Shown piece after piece: positions 1-12,660 of a stretch of 48,693 nt of DNA. The notes under the pieces are model-generated. The model made no database searches. It had not been told where the DNA came from and worked only from the letters and a program-made list of their open reading frames with translations. A program made the position numbers and the translations under genes. The number at the start of each line of letters is the position of its first letter. Within the stretch, counting starts at the first letter, position 1. The stretch is from Polytrichum commune (lineage: Eukaryota > Streptophyta > Polytrichopsida > Polytrichales > Polytrichaceae), in NCBI GenBank assembly GCA_950295325.1, contig CATNTY010000048.1, forward strand, positions 1 to 48,693. Direction: 5' to 3'.

Positions 1-340
1 ACTGCAGCAGATGTAAAACATTTTGACCAAGACTACATAGACACCTATCTCATTACATCAAAATTAGGTTCGCTTGGGATCCTGAATAAAACTCCTGATA
101 AGTACGCATGTGGGTGCAAAAGGCATTAAGATGCAATTTAGAGTTATTTCTTCAGCCCCGTGAGAGGCAATTCAAATTTAGGCAATACCAGTACGTTTAC
201 CCAGCGCAGGGTATTAATTAGTAATAGGCGAAAGAACAATTCCCTGTGTGCTGAGCACCCGATTGATCTCCAAATCTCTTAAGTCCAAGACACTATGTAT
301 CATTCGAGTTGAACAATCCTTCCAAACGGTGTGGGAAGGA

Positions 341-1235
341 TGATCGAACTCACTCCAAGCAGGAGCAACCTGTGGAGAGGAAGTTGAATGTGAATGAAAC
401 CCCTTGGAGAGTAGCTAAATCTTGATCAGCACTGTTTTTGAATGCTTCAAGCTGATATAATGCCTCTGGATCGCACATTCCGAATCTCCATTTGAGAACG
501 TCATATTGTACTGCAACATCCTCCCGATCAACCATGCAAATCTCAATCGCATGTCTGAAGAGGTTTCATTCTTGGCTGCTGGAAAGCCTTGTCTACACAG
601 AACACCGCTAACATAGCCAGAATCTTGGCGTCATATTTCATTAGAATCTGAAAGCAGTTTAGGTTTCTTTGGTGGACCCTGCGAGGGGCAATTAAAAAAT
701 TGGGCATTCCAGAAGGTCCACTCAGCGCACGGTATTTTTAGTAAAAGACGAAGGAATAGTTCGCTCTGTGCTGAGCACCCAGCTGCTATACAACTCGCAG
801 AGATCCGAGACAGTATGTATCGTTGAGTTGCCAAAGCCTTGCCAGACGACGTGGGATATGCGATCCTTAATTCGAAGTGTGGATATGGAAGCTGAATAAT
901 CACAGTAGGATGGTTCATCCACTCGGGGAACTCGGTCTTGTTTGTAATAGAGCACAATTGCTCACAGCTTTTTAAGACTCTTGTATCCGGAAATGGCGAA
1001 AGGTAACATCTCCGTATGATGATCAGAAACTACTTCTCTGTAGCAGCTTGCCATTCTTTGTTGCCTGCTCGCTTACCGGGAATCATTGAGGATTTCTTGG
1101 CAGCTTGTCCAAAAAATAAATCTGAGAAGGTGTTCTGCAAGCGATCAAATGAGTACGTATGTGTTCATTAATATAATCATGTTTAGTTCCAGAGGAGTAG
1201 AGCTGGCAGAGGGCAGAATGTTCTTCGGAGCAGCC
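341..1235. repeat. Left copy of an 895-bp identical direct repeat
   Basis: Every base compared from TGATCGAACTCACTCC at 341 onward matches 47799-48693, at a constant offset of 47458. The right copy is cut by the window end, so the true repeat may be longer. Sequence left of 341 does not match sequence left of 47799, which fixes the left boundary. It contains the long type of array unit. Identity this high contrasts with the diverged neighbouring units and points to a very recent duplication or an assembly join. Confidence 0.9.
350..957 (-). pseudogene. Reiterated unknown coding fragment, copy 1
   Basis: Read on the minus strand, two open stretches (957-631 and 535-350) have protein-like composition. 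The downstream one has a block AVQYDVLKWRFGMCDPEA followed by LEAFKNSADQD. The upstream one has RISHVVWQGFGNS in one frame and GCSAQSELFLRLL in an overlapping frame. The same blocks reappear, broken by stops, in the neighbouring array units, for example a YELLK...FGVHDP version near 2040 and a KKSADQGLSTPQG version near 2500. Similarity persists at protein level, which suggests one ancestral gene amplified as an array and decayed. I do not recognise the family. No intact start-to-stop gene is visible. Confidence 0.45.
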
Positions 1236-2090
1236 GCAATCTGAATGCAAGTTGTTATATCCACGTAGACCTCTTTAGAAAAGGAATTAGTTCAATGCCA
1301 TCATAAGAGGGGGAGGCGACGGAAAACGATTAATTTGTTTCTGGAAAATATAGTGCCTCAAAGCTGGTAAGAGTAATTTGATCGACACTTAATCGTGCGC
1401 TTGCGAAGCCCTGCTGAATTACACACAGTAGGTGCAAGATGCTTGCCTTCTCTTACGAGATTCAAAGTAGATTTTCACATAACATTGTTCACTTCAGTCT
1501 CGAACAGCTATTGCAGTTTCGAGCGGGATTACCTAGATACCTATCTCTCATTATATCAAATTTCCGTTCACCAGGGTCCAACTTCATCTCCCTTTGTTAC
1601 CCACAAGTTGGACTGCTATCATTACTTGAACGCAATTTGAAATTCATTGTTGGGCCCCGTGAGAGGCATTCCAAAAATTAAGGTATACCGGTAAATGTAC
1701 CCAGCGCACGGTATTCTTTAGTAAAAGGCGAAAGAACAGTTCGCTCTGTGCTAAGCACCCGGCTTGATATCCCACTCCTTCAATCCTAAGACACTATGTA
1801 TCGTTTGAGTTGAAAAGTGCCACCAAACGATGTGGGAAGGATGATCAAACTCATTCTAAGCAGGAATAAGCTGAGGGGCACCCAAGTGGGGACGTCGAAT
1901 TAATTGAATGAATGAATCCCCCTTGGGGAGTAAGTAGCCAACCCTTGATCGGCAGGTTTTCTAATTGCTTCAAGCAGATATTTTCTTTGGATCGTGCACT
2001 CCGAAGCCTCACTTGAGAAGTTCATATATTGGTGCAGCATCCTGAGGCTCGTCATCAATCATGTGAATGTCAACTCATGTTTGAGTAGGA

Positions 2091-2461
2091 TCAATTGTTG
2101 GCTCCTAGAAACCTTATAATCAAAGCCCTGCTTTGTACACTGGCTCGCAATTCAAGAAGACCGCTACAATATACAACTATGATCTCGTAGTCAGACAATT
2201 TCAATTCTGAAAGCAATTTTGATTTCTTCGGTGGGCCCCGCGAGGGGCAATCCAAAAAATAGATTACGCCGGTAACTGTACCCAGCGCACGGTATTCTTT
2301 AGTAAAAGGCGAAAGAATAGTTCGCTCTGTGCTGAGCACCCGACTGATATCCTACTCTTCCAATTCCAAGACACTATGTACCATCTGAGTTGGAAAGTGC
2401 TTCCAAACGATGTGGGAAGGATGATCCAACTCACTCTAAGCAGGAGCAAGCTGAGGCGCAC
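2091..2461 (-). pseudogene. Reiterated unknown coding fragment, copy in unit 4
   Basis: This minus-strand piece corresponds to copy 1 with frames shifted. It carries the LSTERTILSPFTKEYRALG block, also present near 2900 and, diverged, near 780. Overlapping open stretches of 65 and 82 codons in two frames indicate frameshift decay. Function unknown. Confidence 0.4.
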
Positions 2462-2709
2462 CCAAGTGGAGACGTCGAATTAGGTGAATGAATCTCCCTT
2501 GGGGAGTAGATAGACCTTGATCTGCAGATTTTTTAAATGCTTCAACCAGATATTTTCTCTGGATTGTACACTTAGGATCCCCATTTGAGAATTTCATATA
2601 TTGCTCCAACACCCTTCATATGAGAATTTCGTGTATTGCTACAACATATATTGTGCATCTCAAGCTTATGTTTGAATTGGTCCGATTCTTAGCTTCTGGT
2701 GACCCACAA

Positions 2710-3056
2710 TTAAAGCCCTGCTTCTACTCTGCTACTACATTCAAAAAATATTTTCTCGTCACTGCAAACTGCACTATGAAAGCAATTTAGGATTCTTCGG
2801 TGGGCCCTCGGAAGGGCAATCCAAAAATGGGGTATGCCGGTAGATGTACTCAGCGCACGGTATTCTTTAGTAAAAGGCGAAAGAATAGTTCGCTCTGAGC
2901 TGGGCACTCGACAGATGTGTAACTATTCAGCATCCGACACACTATGTATCCCGGAGTTGCCGAAGCCACGCCAGACGACGTGGGATATGTGATCCTTTCG
3001 AACTCTGAACATGGAGGCTCAATTATCACATCATTGGTGCAACTAACTCGGGGCAC
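2710..3056 (-). pseudogene. Reiterated unknown coding fragment, copy in unit 5
   Basis: Minus-strand counterpart of copy 1 in the long unit type. It has the conserved AYPTSSG-like block (YPTSSGVASATPGYI) and the SELFFRLLLKNTVR block. Two overlapping frames are needed to follow it, so it is a decayed copy. Function unknown. Confidence 0.4.
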
Positions 3057-3947
3057 TCGTTGTTCCGGTGCAACAGAGTAGGTAAATTTGCTCTCTTAAA
3101 TTTGCAGCATTGATAAAATGGTGGTCAGAAACTACTGTGCACCAGCTTGCAGTTGTCTATTGTCTACACGCTTACTGGGATTCAGTAAGGAACTCTTTGA
3201 TAGTAGACACGTTTGTCCCAAACCCTAAGGAGATGGTGTTCGGCAAGTAATTGAATGAGTAGGTATGTGTTCATGTTCAGTTAGAGAGAAGGACTAGAGC
3301 TGCAGGCAGAGGACAGAATGTCATTGTAAGTAAGAAGCCACGATCTGAATGCAAATCGTCAGCTCCATTTAGACCTCTTTAAGAACAGGAAGTAAGTATC
3401 AGCTAATGCCATCATAAAAGAGGGAGGGTAGCTGGGAAACAAACTCCTTCCTTCTGTCCGGAAACGTATGGCTAGGAGTACTACTATGTCTTCCTTGAAT
3501 CCTTGGTTGCCGCTAAGAATTGGTCGACACTCAATCGTCCGCTTGCCAAGCCCTCATGTCAGAAATATGAGAATTGCACAGACTAGCTGCGAGATGTTTG
3601 CACCCATCTCTCATTGAACCGAACTAGTTCCATAAGAATTTTCATATGACATTGTTCACTTCATGAGTCTGTCCATCAGCTGCTGCAGGATTTTTTAGAC
3701 TCTCCTCACATCATGATTCCGTTCACCAGGGATCCCAAAGAAGACCCTTGCTATGAACACTTGTATAATATGCAATTTAAGATTGTTTGTTGTGGTCCGT
3801 GAGACTGGAGGCGACCCAGTATTATAGTATGCTGGTAAGTGTACTCAGTGCCGCATGGTATTCTTTAGTAAAAGGCGAGAGAATAGTTCGCTTTGTGCTG
3901 AGCACCCGGCTGATGTATGAAGAGTTTTGTAGCTCCGAGACACTAAG

Positions 3948-4222
3948 GTGTGTGGGTGTTATTTGGTTCATTTTTCATGTTCTCCAACTTCTATAGATTA
4001 GATTTACACAACAAAACTTGTATTACATTAGCAAATCTAAGATGAAACATATACAAAAAACTGGATTGAAAATTGGACCTCCCCTTAATTATTTAGTTAT
4101 GCTTATCGGAAGTGCATGTTTGTTGATTTCTTAATTGGATACATAGGTCCTCCTAGTTGTGTTTATACCAATCAAATAATAGGGATCTAATTGAGAAAAC
4201 GAGTTACTAAAGACCCACATAC
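3948..4222. mobile_element. Candidate MITE inside an array unit
   Basis: About 275 bases interrupt the array unit: the block running CCGAGACACT-ATGTATCGTTGAGTTG elsewhere is split between 3944 and 4223. The insert starts GTGTGTGGGT and ends ACCCACATAC, an imperfect terminal inverted repeat. The interior is AT-rich without an ORF. I could not define a clear target duplication, so the exact ends are uncertain. Confidence 0.4.
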
Positions 4223-5540
4223 TTTATGTACCGTTTTGAGTTGAGAAAGCATTGCCAAGTGGTGTGGGTTATATGGTCACCGACTCTTCCATGGACAAAT
4301 CAATGGGGACGACAATAAGCATTGGATCGGGTTGCCATACTCATGGTCACTTCATACATGAGCCAAGGGTTGTGACCATGCAATTGTAAGTTTGGCCCTT
4401 AATTCTCATCCGAAGGTTGTACCACTAACATGATGTACTGAAATTTGTGTCAAGCCTACCTCTTGAAGGTGGACTTGACACAAATTCTAGCAGACCATGA
4501 GACAATATTTCTAGTCTACCATGTAGGAACCCATGTAGATTGTTCATCCATGCATGATAAATTCTTTGGGCCCTTAAACCTTCACCTTCTAGTGTGAAGT
4601 GAAATTGGACAGTATCTACTTTTTTTTGACCAATGAGGGATCTTAGAATGGATTGGTCATGGGCCTTTGGTCTTATCTGTGAAGTGGCCCTCAAAACATT
4701 GCTTGATTAGACAACCCAACTACAATGGAATGCCTATATAAAACACCTTAGAATTTGTGAACTTGGTGGAATCCAAGATTTTTGTGTTGCAGGGTAAGTT
4801 AAAGCTATGAGCATAACTTAGCATAGCATGGCATACAATGGGTGGTGACGACATATCCATGTCAAGATAGGTCATAAATTCATACACCTTGTTGTCACCA
4901 TGTTCATTGTCACAATGTACTCTTCAAGGACGCAAATTGGACTAACAACAGACCAATTGAGGCAAATTGAACTCTTGAACTAGACAAATTTTCCCTTGGA
5001 CCTTACTTTGAACCAAACTTTAAGTAATTCTCCAAAACATGAGCTCCACTTCTTGGTTTGGACCGTTTAATTTAGTGTATCCATCCAAAATGATGTCATG
5101 TAGGAGACACGTTACTTTACCTCTTTTTGGTCTTGGACCCTCATCTAAAGGCCTTTGGTCCAATTTACACCTCTTGACCAATAAAATTGCTCATTTTGTT
5201 GGACCCTCCGCTAATTATTGTTCATCCACCAATAGGGAACGTGAGTTGGGTTTAGACCGTCATGAGACAGCTGATGTTAGTTTAGTTGTACCGGTGGGGT
5301 AAGCTAAGGACATCGCTTGTCTAAACAACATGATTCCACGGAACTAAACGGCTCCAGGTTCTTCACATCAAGATCAATCTAAAATCGAGGCGACAAGCCA
5401 ATGAAATGAATAACCACTTGGATTAAAAAACACACAATGATCCGTTGAAACAAAACTAGCCCATGACTAAGGGGATCAGTGAATATGGTTATGATACCAA
5501 GGAAGGTGAAACATTTTAGAAGCTCGGGGCATAAATAATG
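4223..5540. other. No recognisable gene
   Basis: After the last array remnant (to about 4300) this stretch is AT-rich unique-looking sequence with short chance ORFs only, the hairpin at 4442-4486, and no motif I recognise. Confidence 0.5.
4442..4486. repeat. Near-perfect 45-base hairpin
   Basis: AATTTGTGTCAAG (4442-4454) is the exact reverse complement of CTTGACACAAATT (4474-4486). The inner bases CCTACCT and AGGTGG also largely pair, leaving only a few unpaired bases at the tip. No gene or terminator context explains it. Confidence 0.7.
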
Positions 5541-5559
5541 GATCGACGTCAACCAAAGT

Positions 5560-8500
5560 CGCAACCACAACATGAGACCCCAAATACAAGGAAACGAGAA
5601 GTTGGAAGAAAAGACTGAAAATACCCCCTTTCATCTAAGGGGAGAGAGACTAAATGTAATCTAGGAGTAGGAAGGGACAAAGAGAGCTAGAGCAAGGACT
5701 AATTTATAGTATGAATAGTCGGAAGATAAAAGAAAGTGGCTAATAAAAGCTAAGTGGAGAATGCAAGAAATGAAGTGAAATGGAACCCGGGGAAATAGCA
5801 CGGCTTGACAACTGAGATGACGATTGGGAGCCGAAAGGACGTAAATGGCGGGCCACACATAACCAAACCGGCAGGGCGATGAAGTGGACCACGAAACCGG
5901 TGAAAAGAGAACTAGAAAATGACAATATGATCATAGCCGACTTTAAGATAAAAATGACTATGGTCTTACGGGAGAATGAACGAATTGAGGACTTGAGATT
6001 CAAGTCGGCAACTATAGTGAAGAACTTTGAGCTAAAAACTCAAAGAAGATTCAAGGGGATTAGCAAGGCCATATTCAAGTATGGAGGCAAACAATTAACG
6101 AAGGTGGAACGAGAACGGAATGCGGTTAAAGGCAAAAAAGTAGACGTTGTGGTTTGATGGGGACTAAACCTGGCAGCAACACGCATTTCCGACACGGTCA
6201 AATACTGGTCAGCCACATCAATGCAGGGCATTTATGCAAATGAACCCCGGGAGGAAGGATGGCCCGCGATAGGGTTAAGGGCGAAAGGCAAAGCCATCCT
6301 CAATCGAAGATATACAGGCTCAATACACAAATTCCACTGCTAGATGTACGAAAGAGGGGCAAGCAAGGTGAACATAGAAGCAATAACGGCAAAACTCTAC
6401 GAATTCGTCCAACCAAGTTTCACGGGAGAGGTAGTCCGAGCCGATCAAGTCGCCATGTTCCTGTGGAGCAAAGTGTACATAAGATAATTATGGCAAAGTA
6501 ATGAGGAGTTTGGAACTCTGTTCTGGATCAAAGCCGGAGGAGAAAAGGAAAAAAAAACCCCGTAATCAAACGAATGTGCCGCATAATAAGATAATGAGAT
6601 TAAAATCGGGGCCCGAAATATGATCAAATAACATATCGGTTTTTAAAGCAATGTGATAAAATCTCGCTTACGAAATGATTAATAAATATATTACGCATTG
6701 AGACCAAACTGGGTTTATTATACACCGCATACAAGTTAGGATTTGTATCCTACATCCCGAAACCCGGGGCCCCGAACACAAGTGTCCTAAACCTAAAACC
6801 GGTAACAGTGTTACCGGTATTCTTCAAGATCTTGAGTAAATATATAACTTTCACGCCGTGCGAAGTGATGAAGGAAATAGTAAAGGGGATATATTCGCAC
6901 ATACCCTTTACATTCCAAATGGCCGTAAAACCGGGCGTGGCAGAATGTTGAGACGCAAACCTGTAGTTGACGGCGGTGCTGGAGGATAGCTGATACAAAC
7001 GAAATAAATTGTTTTACTTATTTATGGACTTCAATGGAATATTTACGTCCATGCCTCTTAGCCTGATTATGAACACGATCGATATCTTGCCGAAATGCCC
7101 AATTTTTAAAAGAATATGAAAAGATACAGCAAGCGGAAACCAAGTCCGGCTAATCTTATATGGTGAGGCATCGGAACTACTTACAATAATAAAGAGAGTT
7201 GCATACGCAATACAATTAGCTACCTCAACTTCATGGTCGTGAAAGAAATGGTTGTGAAAATGGTCGTGAAATGGATAACACGTGAATATAAGGGATATGA
7301 GATAGCAAATATCGAGGTGAAAAACATGGACTATATGAATAATGAAGTCCGCATTGCCGATACCAAAGAGGACATAAGAAAAATGACAAAAATTCAAAGC
7401 GAATTCGCGAATTAGACCGGAATGAAATTCGGCATCCACAAGTGCGTGTACTGGGGGCATGATTTGGGGAGGGGACGAGGGAAACATGTCAGCCTATGTA
7501 GAGAGGCAGTCCCGCAACTTGAAATATTAGAAGCCTTCAAATACCTAGAAGCGCACAAGGCTCCCGCGTTCGCGAAAAACAACTTGAAGTCAACATTATC
7601 ATATAGATCAAATGATGAAAGACGAGACGTACATGAAAAAAAAAGGCCCTGACCAAATATAAGGCGAAGATAGCATAATTAGATACACCAAGAATCCATA
7701 AGGTACATTATGTATGCAAACTAGATTTCTTGTTGGAGGCGGCGCGACCGCTTATTAAGATATTATGTCCGATAAACCCCCCACCCAATTACATCTTAGA
7801 TGAAACAACTACGATTCAACACAACGGAAAATACTTGGATGGCCCGCGAAACGAAGGGGTAAGAGACAATTCGAAATGAACATAGATCATTTCGGATTAA
7901 GACTACCCAATTTCAGGATGATAAAGGATTCCATGTTGGTAAACACGACGTATGCCTTCATCTACAACTCATACCTGCAAGTAAAAACATTGTTTAAATA
8001 GATGATGAAAGATGTACGAATAATAGCCGGTATACTGTGGGCCCCGCGGGCAAGATATTTTTGGATTGGGACATCATATACGGAAACCCGGTGCGAGATT
8101 TGAATACGCAAACGAAGGGTCTTGCATGTTAAAAGCCAATATGGACAAACCCGAAAGCGAGGTAGAAGATTAGTACAAAGAACAAAAGAAAATGACGCAC
8201 CTACATCGCGTTCATCTATCACGCATGTCAAGCCATCGGAGTGACAATCACGGTGGAATGTATTTTTTAAGGTCGATATCCGAAACGGAGACCTAAAAAA
8301 ACGTGATAAGGTTAAGATAATCAGGAACCTAAACAACGGAATAGGTCCGTACGCGCAGACCGTGTTGGATAATGCAAAGCTCGAAATTAAGGAATACACA
8401 AAGGAGGCGGTAAGGTACCGCGATAGGCAAGAGCTCGTCGAAAAGATTGTTTGAAAATAATTTGCACACGAAGGGCCGCAAACATCAGGTAGCCGCAATT

Positions 8501-8960
8501 AGGTCTGGATGTTTTGTCTCGATATGTCAGAGTATAAGACAATGATCGCAGCTGCATTCAACGTCCTGCCGGTGAAGTCAGTGGTTAGCATGTGACACCG
8601 AAGTGGGGAAGTGTACTGCGATAATAATCGTGAGTTGAAACAAGAAACGGTCAAACATTTGTTCTATAGCTGCAAATATCCGATATATGAAGCAATTAGG
8701 ACGAAACGACACGACAATGTTGTTAGCAAACTATACTGCTGAGTAAAGCTAAGGGCAGAGAAATGAAAACTAGGCAGACTAGATAGCTTCCAGATCTGGA
8801 TGCCGGACAATACGTGGGGCACGTCGAATGACAATGCTTTAATATTTCTGGATATATTATAGGACGATCTGATTACGCATCACAGACCGGACTTGAGAGC
8901 CCACCTAAAGAGCCCCTCGCTACATATACATTTAATCATAATTACCTTATTAGGTTTACT
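5560..8960 (+). pseudogene. Decayed non-LTR retrotransposon with RT and restriction-like endonuclease remnants
   Basis: Reading across frames and many stops gives a basic coiled region before the RT (5560-6160). RT fingers follow near 6781 (LNLKPVTVLPVFFKILS, matching the NYRPITCLP block), then motif A near 7021 (FMDFNGIF) and motif C near 7332. There the expected YMDD reads YMNN. KIQSEFAN and TGMKFGIHKC follow near 7390-7440, typical of the region after motif C. Far downstream, ETVKHLFYSCKYP (about 8640-8680), TKRHDNVV (about 8705) and HRPDL (about 8881) match the zinc-finger/RHD/PD order of C-terminal restriction-like endonucleases. The longest open piece is 5879-6157. Both catalytic Asp of YMDD are lost by apparent GAT to AAT changes. 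Element ends are not resolved. Family assignment beyond endonuclease-bearing LINE is open. Confidence 0.7.
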
Positions 8961-10347
8961 AAAAAAATATTGTATTTGAATGTAACATGAATGGATGTAC
9001 ATTAATATTGGTGTGAGGTCCCTCTATATCTAGAATTTTGCGTTGAATAAGTAAGGCGGGCTTCTTGGAAGATATTGCAAACTACGTGAAGAAAAGAGAG
9101 GGTAGCATCAAATGGTTGGGAGGTAAATCTTGTAAGTTTTTTTTTAATAATAGTGTGTTAAATTCCTTAAAATATATATCTAAATAATATAAAATATGGT
9201 TTATGAGTTCATATTTGGTCAATATTTAAAGTAAAATAACAAGGGGTTTACAACATTTAGATATTATATCTTTATAGAGTGAGTTGAAATGATATTTCAT
9301 TCACATATGCATCATGTAGGAGAGTGACTTCAGAACGAAGGTAGCACGCAAAGAGTCTTCCATTGAGAAGAGAGGCTCTCGGGGTATAGGAGCCGGTAGA
9401 TAAATGAGATATATGTTTGCTTTTGAACTTGCTACACATAGCAGAGTGATAAAAAAAATTGAGATATGCCAATTTTAAGTATTGGATGTTTAAATATAGA
9501 ATCTCCATGCAAAAATGTCACAACCATCCTTGAGGGCCAAATACGTTGAATTGTTGAAGAGAATGGATGTATTTCAATTTTGTTCAAATATATTGTATGC
9601 ACATTGAATTGGTGCATTCGGTGGTAAATCAACATTGTGGATTTTCATGTGTGATGTGGGTAAGAATATTAACCATGCCAAACAAAGTTGTGGGTGCAAG
9701 CTAATAGTAACGTGTTCTCCCAAGTGATGAAGATATATGGTGGGTGACACATGTACAATTTGTTTTCGTTGAATTTTGCAAGTCCCATATACGAAACTAT
9801 TAAAGAGGCCAATAAAAAGGGAGTACAATTTATTCATGGAGAACGTGCACACGTTTTTAGTTGTGTTGCAAATATTTACTAAGAAGCTAAGGTTGCCCAT
9901 AACATTGAGGAGTTGATGCCTATGATATTGCTTGTAGATGAGACTAAAGTAAAATTTATTATTTCATGGAAGGCTAAGTCAAATACTCTATTAGGTTTTG
10001 TGGGTTGAGGGTAGACCATGCTTGTGTCATTACATTCAAACTAGTTGTAGGTTCCAATTCATGAGGTTATGATATGATCATGCATGTATTCTTTGATATT
10101 CAAATTGCAAGCTTTGCAGGGTGATAATTGTTAAACCATTGCATGATAAGTTGCATATGTTTGTTTTTGTGGTTGCTTGCATTTGCAATTGTTTTAAAAG
10201 CTTTATGAGTTCACAATTAATGAGTTATGGTATGATGAGCATGCACAAGTGTTTGGGCCTATTGCAGGTCATGCTTCAGACGGTGATCATCGTTCTAAAT
10301 TGTTGATGTTGTATGATTATAAACTAACTATTGGGTTGAGGTTAAAG
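8961..10347. other. AT-rich sequence without recognisable gene
   Basis: No coherent ORF on either strand. A weak local duplication is visible: a block resembling TTCATGAGGTTATGATATGATCATGCA near 10060 recurs diverged near 10205. Otherwise I see nothing in it. Confidence 0.5.
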
Positions 10348-10748
10348 CACGGGGAGGTCACTTCATTGTCAAGTTGACACCACGTGCGGACAAAGTTTGC
10401 TACCCCTATATTACATGCCATGTATAATTTTAAAATTGATGATATTTTTTCTACATATACATAACCATTGATAGTATCTTTTGTATATTTTTTTGAAATT
10501 TTTAGTCATCTTTGTTTTTTTTAGTAATTGTTTTAGTTCAATTATGTGTCATTCTAGTTATGTTTTATGAAAAAAACAAATCATCAAATTTAGTTACCAC
10601 TTTTAACTATGTCATAGGTACTATGTATATCTACTCATGAAAAACATTTGATAAAATTTTGACCCATTTTGGTGGTGCAACTTACCAAAAGAAGATTTTT
10701 TTTGGTCGCACGTGGTGTTCAACTTGACAATGGAGTGATCTCCCCGTG
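10348..10748. mobile_element. 401-bp MITE with 43-bp terminal inverted repeats
   Basis: The element begins CACGGGGAGGTCACTTCATT and ends with the matching inverse (...AATGGAGTGATCTCCCCGTG); pairing continues about 43 bases to CACCACGTGCG with few mismatches. It is flanked by a perfect 8-bp duplication, GGTTAAAG at 10340-10347 and 10749-10756. The interior is AT-rich with no ORF. An 8-bp duplication suggests mobilisation by a hAT-type transposase, though the long inverted repeats leave other superfamilies possible. Confidence 0.88.
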
Positions 10749-11373
10749 GGTTAAAGGTGGATTGGGAAGGTTGGCTTCCATCCGGAGGATTGAGTGATGG
10801 AGGGCATGCATAGGGTTTACATGACTAGGATTACATTCACAATGGAAAAAAACAATCAATCCCCTCGACAATCATGTGAGGACTCTACAACTTGGTGCCC
10901 ATACTTATTTCTTGGAGCATATTGGTCAAGTGCGCAATAAGTACACTTTTAGCGAGCATGCACTAAGGTTGAAAGATATCCACCCCTCCGACTGACAAAA
11001 TTCAACATCCACCCAACTTATTTGTCAAACAAAGGTACAATTGTGCCTTAATAAACTGAGATTAATTTTTGATGCATATTCAAAAAATACTTTGGGTATG
11101 TAGTTATACCAACAAATATGTGCTAACTATGTAGATATACTTATTTTAGTTACTATTGACTTGAGGGCAAGATTGACACTTGTAGCCAAGGTTTCTTTAT
11201 TTTTCTGACTTTGGAGACTATGGCTCCAACATGAAGACCATGCAATACGTGGGAATCCACGTAAGTTGATTGTGATATATTCATTTGTGTCCAATTAGTG
11301 TTATTTGGATGTCCAAATATCATGTCATTTTGTTGTGCTATTGGTCACACATTTTAGGGATTGATTCCCGTCG

Positions 11374-12660
11374 TTGGTTGTCCCCCTCCACCTACATGAA
11401 TCAGGTTCTTGTAAAGTTTTGTTCTCCAAAATTGGAGGAATGCAAGGTATGGAGAGAACCTATAATTTTCAAGAGCTAATCAATTTTGCTAACACCTTGA
11501 ACCATTTTGCATTTGTTGAGTACACTAAAAATGGATTACAATTTGGTAATGTGCACAATAAGATGCAAAATGTATGGGTGGATTTGCATCCAATGCAACT
11601 AGGTGAGACATAGGTTGATTTGTCTAATTATTGTGTGTTGTGTAGTGATGATGATATTGTTGGTGACCTCAAAGAAGGCTCCAAACAAGCCCAAAGTTGC
11701 CTGTTACACTAGACATGAACCCAAAGAGTAGGTTTTTGTCACAAAATCAATGGTTTCTCATCCATGGGAAAAGAAGACAAGAAACATTTGGCATATGTAC
11801 ACAAGTCTTGCAAGATTGTAAGGGACGATGGGGACTTAAAAATAATATGGTTTGGAGCACAATTTGTTGATGTTCCAATTTCCGCAAGTGTTACACATGT
11901 AGAACTTGAGTTGTGGGATGATGGGTTCAACGATGTGGAGGTAATCCAAAGTGAAACAAAGGATGCTATCGATGACATGCTTAGTAATGTTGGGCTTGAT
12001 CCAAGCGATTCAAGTAAAGACAACATAAGCCCATATATTGAATATGAGGGCCACAAAATATATAAGTCCACATTGGTTAGCCAAATGAATGGCAACCCAT
12101 TTTTGTCAAAGGATAAATTGACCATGGTAAAAAGAATGTTATATTTCAACAACAGTGAGGACTACCCAAGGTTGCATATTCTAGTAGCTCTCGTTGTTGG
12201 GTTTGGGTTGTGATTGTGGTGTGTACTTCCTTTAAGCCAAAGTAGTACCTTGAAAAGGTGGGAAGTAATTGAGAGGGTCTTCCTGAAGGTATGGGAGACC
12301 CATAACAATAGCCAATGGATCCAATGATGATTGTTGGTGGCTTGGCCGTGTCCGAAGAATTCAGAGGAGGGTTGGCACAAAATGGGGCCTCTCAAGGACA
12401 CCTATAGATGTGATGAATAAACCATCAACGACATCTAGAAGCACAAGTGCAAGGCATGTTATTATGGTCATGCTTTATTGTTTTTCAAAATCCACGTGTA
12501 ATATGAAATTCAAGTATGAATCTAGTGACATTAATCAAGTTGATGTGGATTCTATCATTTCCACATGCATTCTCACATAGGAGTATGCAACCAACTTGTA
12601 TTAGGTAGGTCACAAAGATGTTAATTCATTGGATGAATTTGTGGCAAACAAAAAATAACA
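11374..12660 (+). pseudogene. Degenerate unknown gene, probably repeat-derived
   Basis: The best-preserved part is an open frame of 149 codons at 11764-12213 with normal protein composition. It includes an acidic stretch, then EYEGHKIYKSTLVSQMNGNP and FLSKDKLTMVKRMLYFNNSEDY. Upstream, 11374-11613 is also open and protein-like (FANTLNHFAFVEYTKNG), separated by a stop and frame change. Downstream, around 12503-12590, another frame gives MKFKYESSD...VDVDSIIST, and near 12620 SLDEFVANK. Together this looks like one gene broken by stops and shifts. It recalls uncharacterised repetitive plant proteins, but I cannot name a domain or function. Confidence 0.5.

Larger units (their letters stand above)
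1..4300. repeat. Higher-order tandem array of 0.5-1 kb units
   Basis: A landmark around CAGCGCACGGTAT, followed by a conserved stretch ending in a GCTGAGCACCC-like string, recurs near 202, 723, 1702, 2283, 2851 and 3845. Successive spacings are 521, 979, 581, 568 and 994 bases. Two unit types alternate: the copies near 723 and 2851 share a long tail and a CCAGACGACGTGGGATATG block and lie 2128 bases apart, while those at 1702 and 3845 are 2143 apart. This means a period of about 2.1 kb made of shorter, older sub-units. Copies are diverged except 341-1235. The last copy is broken near 3947 by a MITE-like insert and resumes at about 4223. Confidence 0.8.

Noticed and set aside
6733-6998. Gene in the minus strand around 6750-6998
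   Set aside because: The plus strand here reads as RT fingers (KPVTVLPVFFKILS), so the minus-strand ORF is a shadow.
7014-7487. 157-codon minus-strand ORF
   Set aside because: It is antisense to the RT palm remnants of the decayed LINE and has hydrophobic, composition-driven content.
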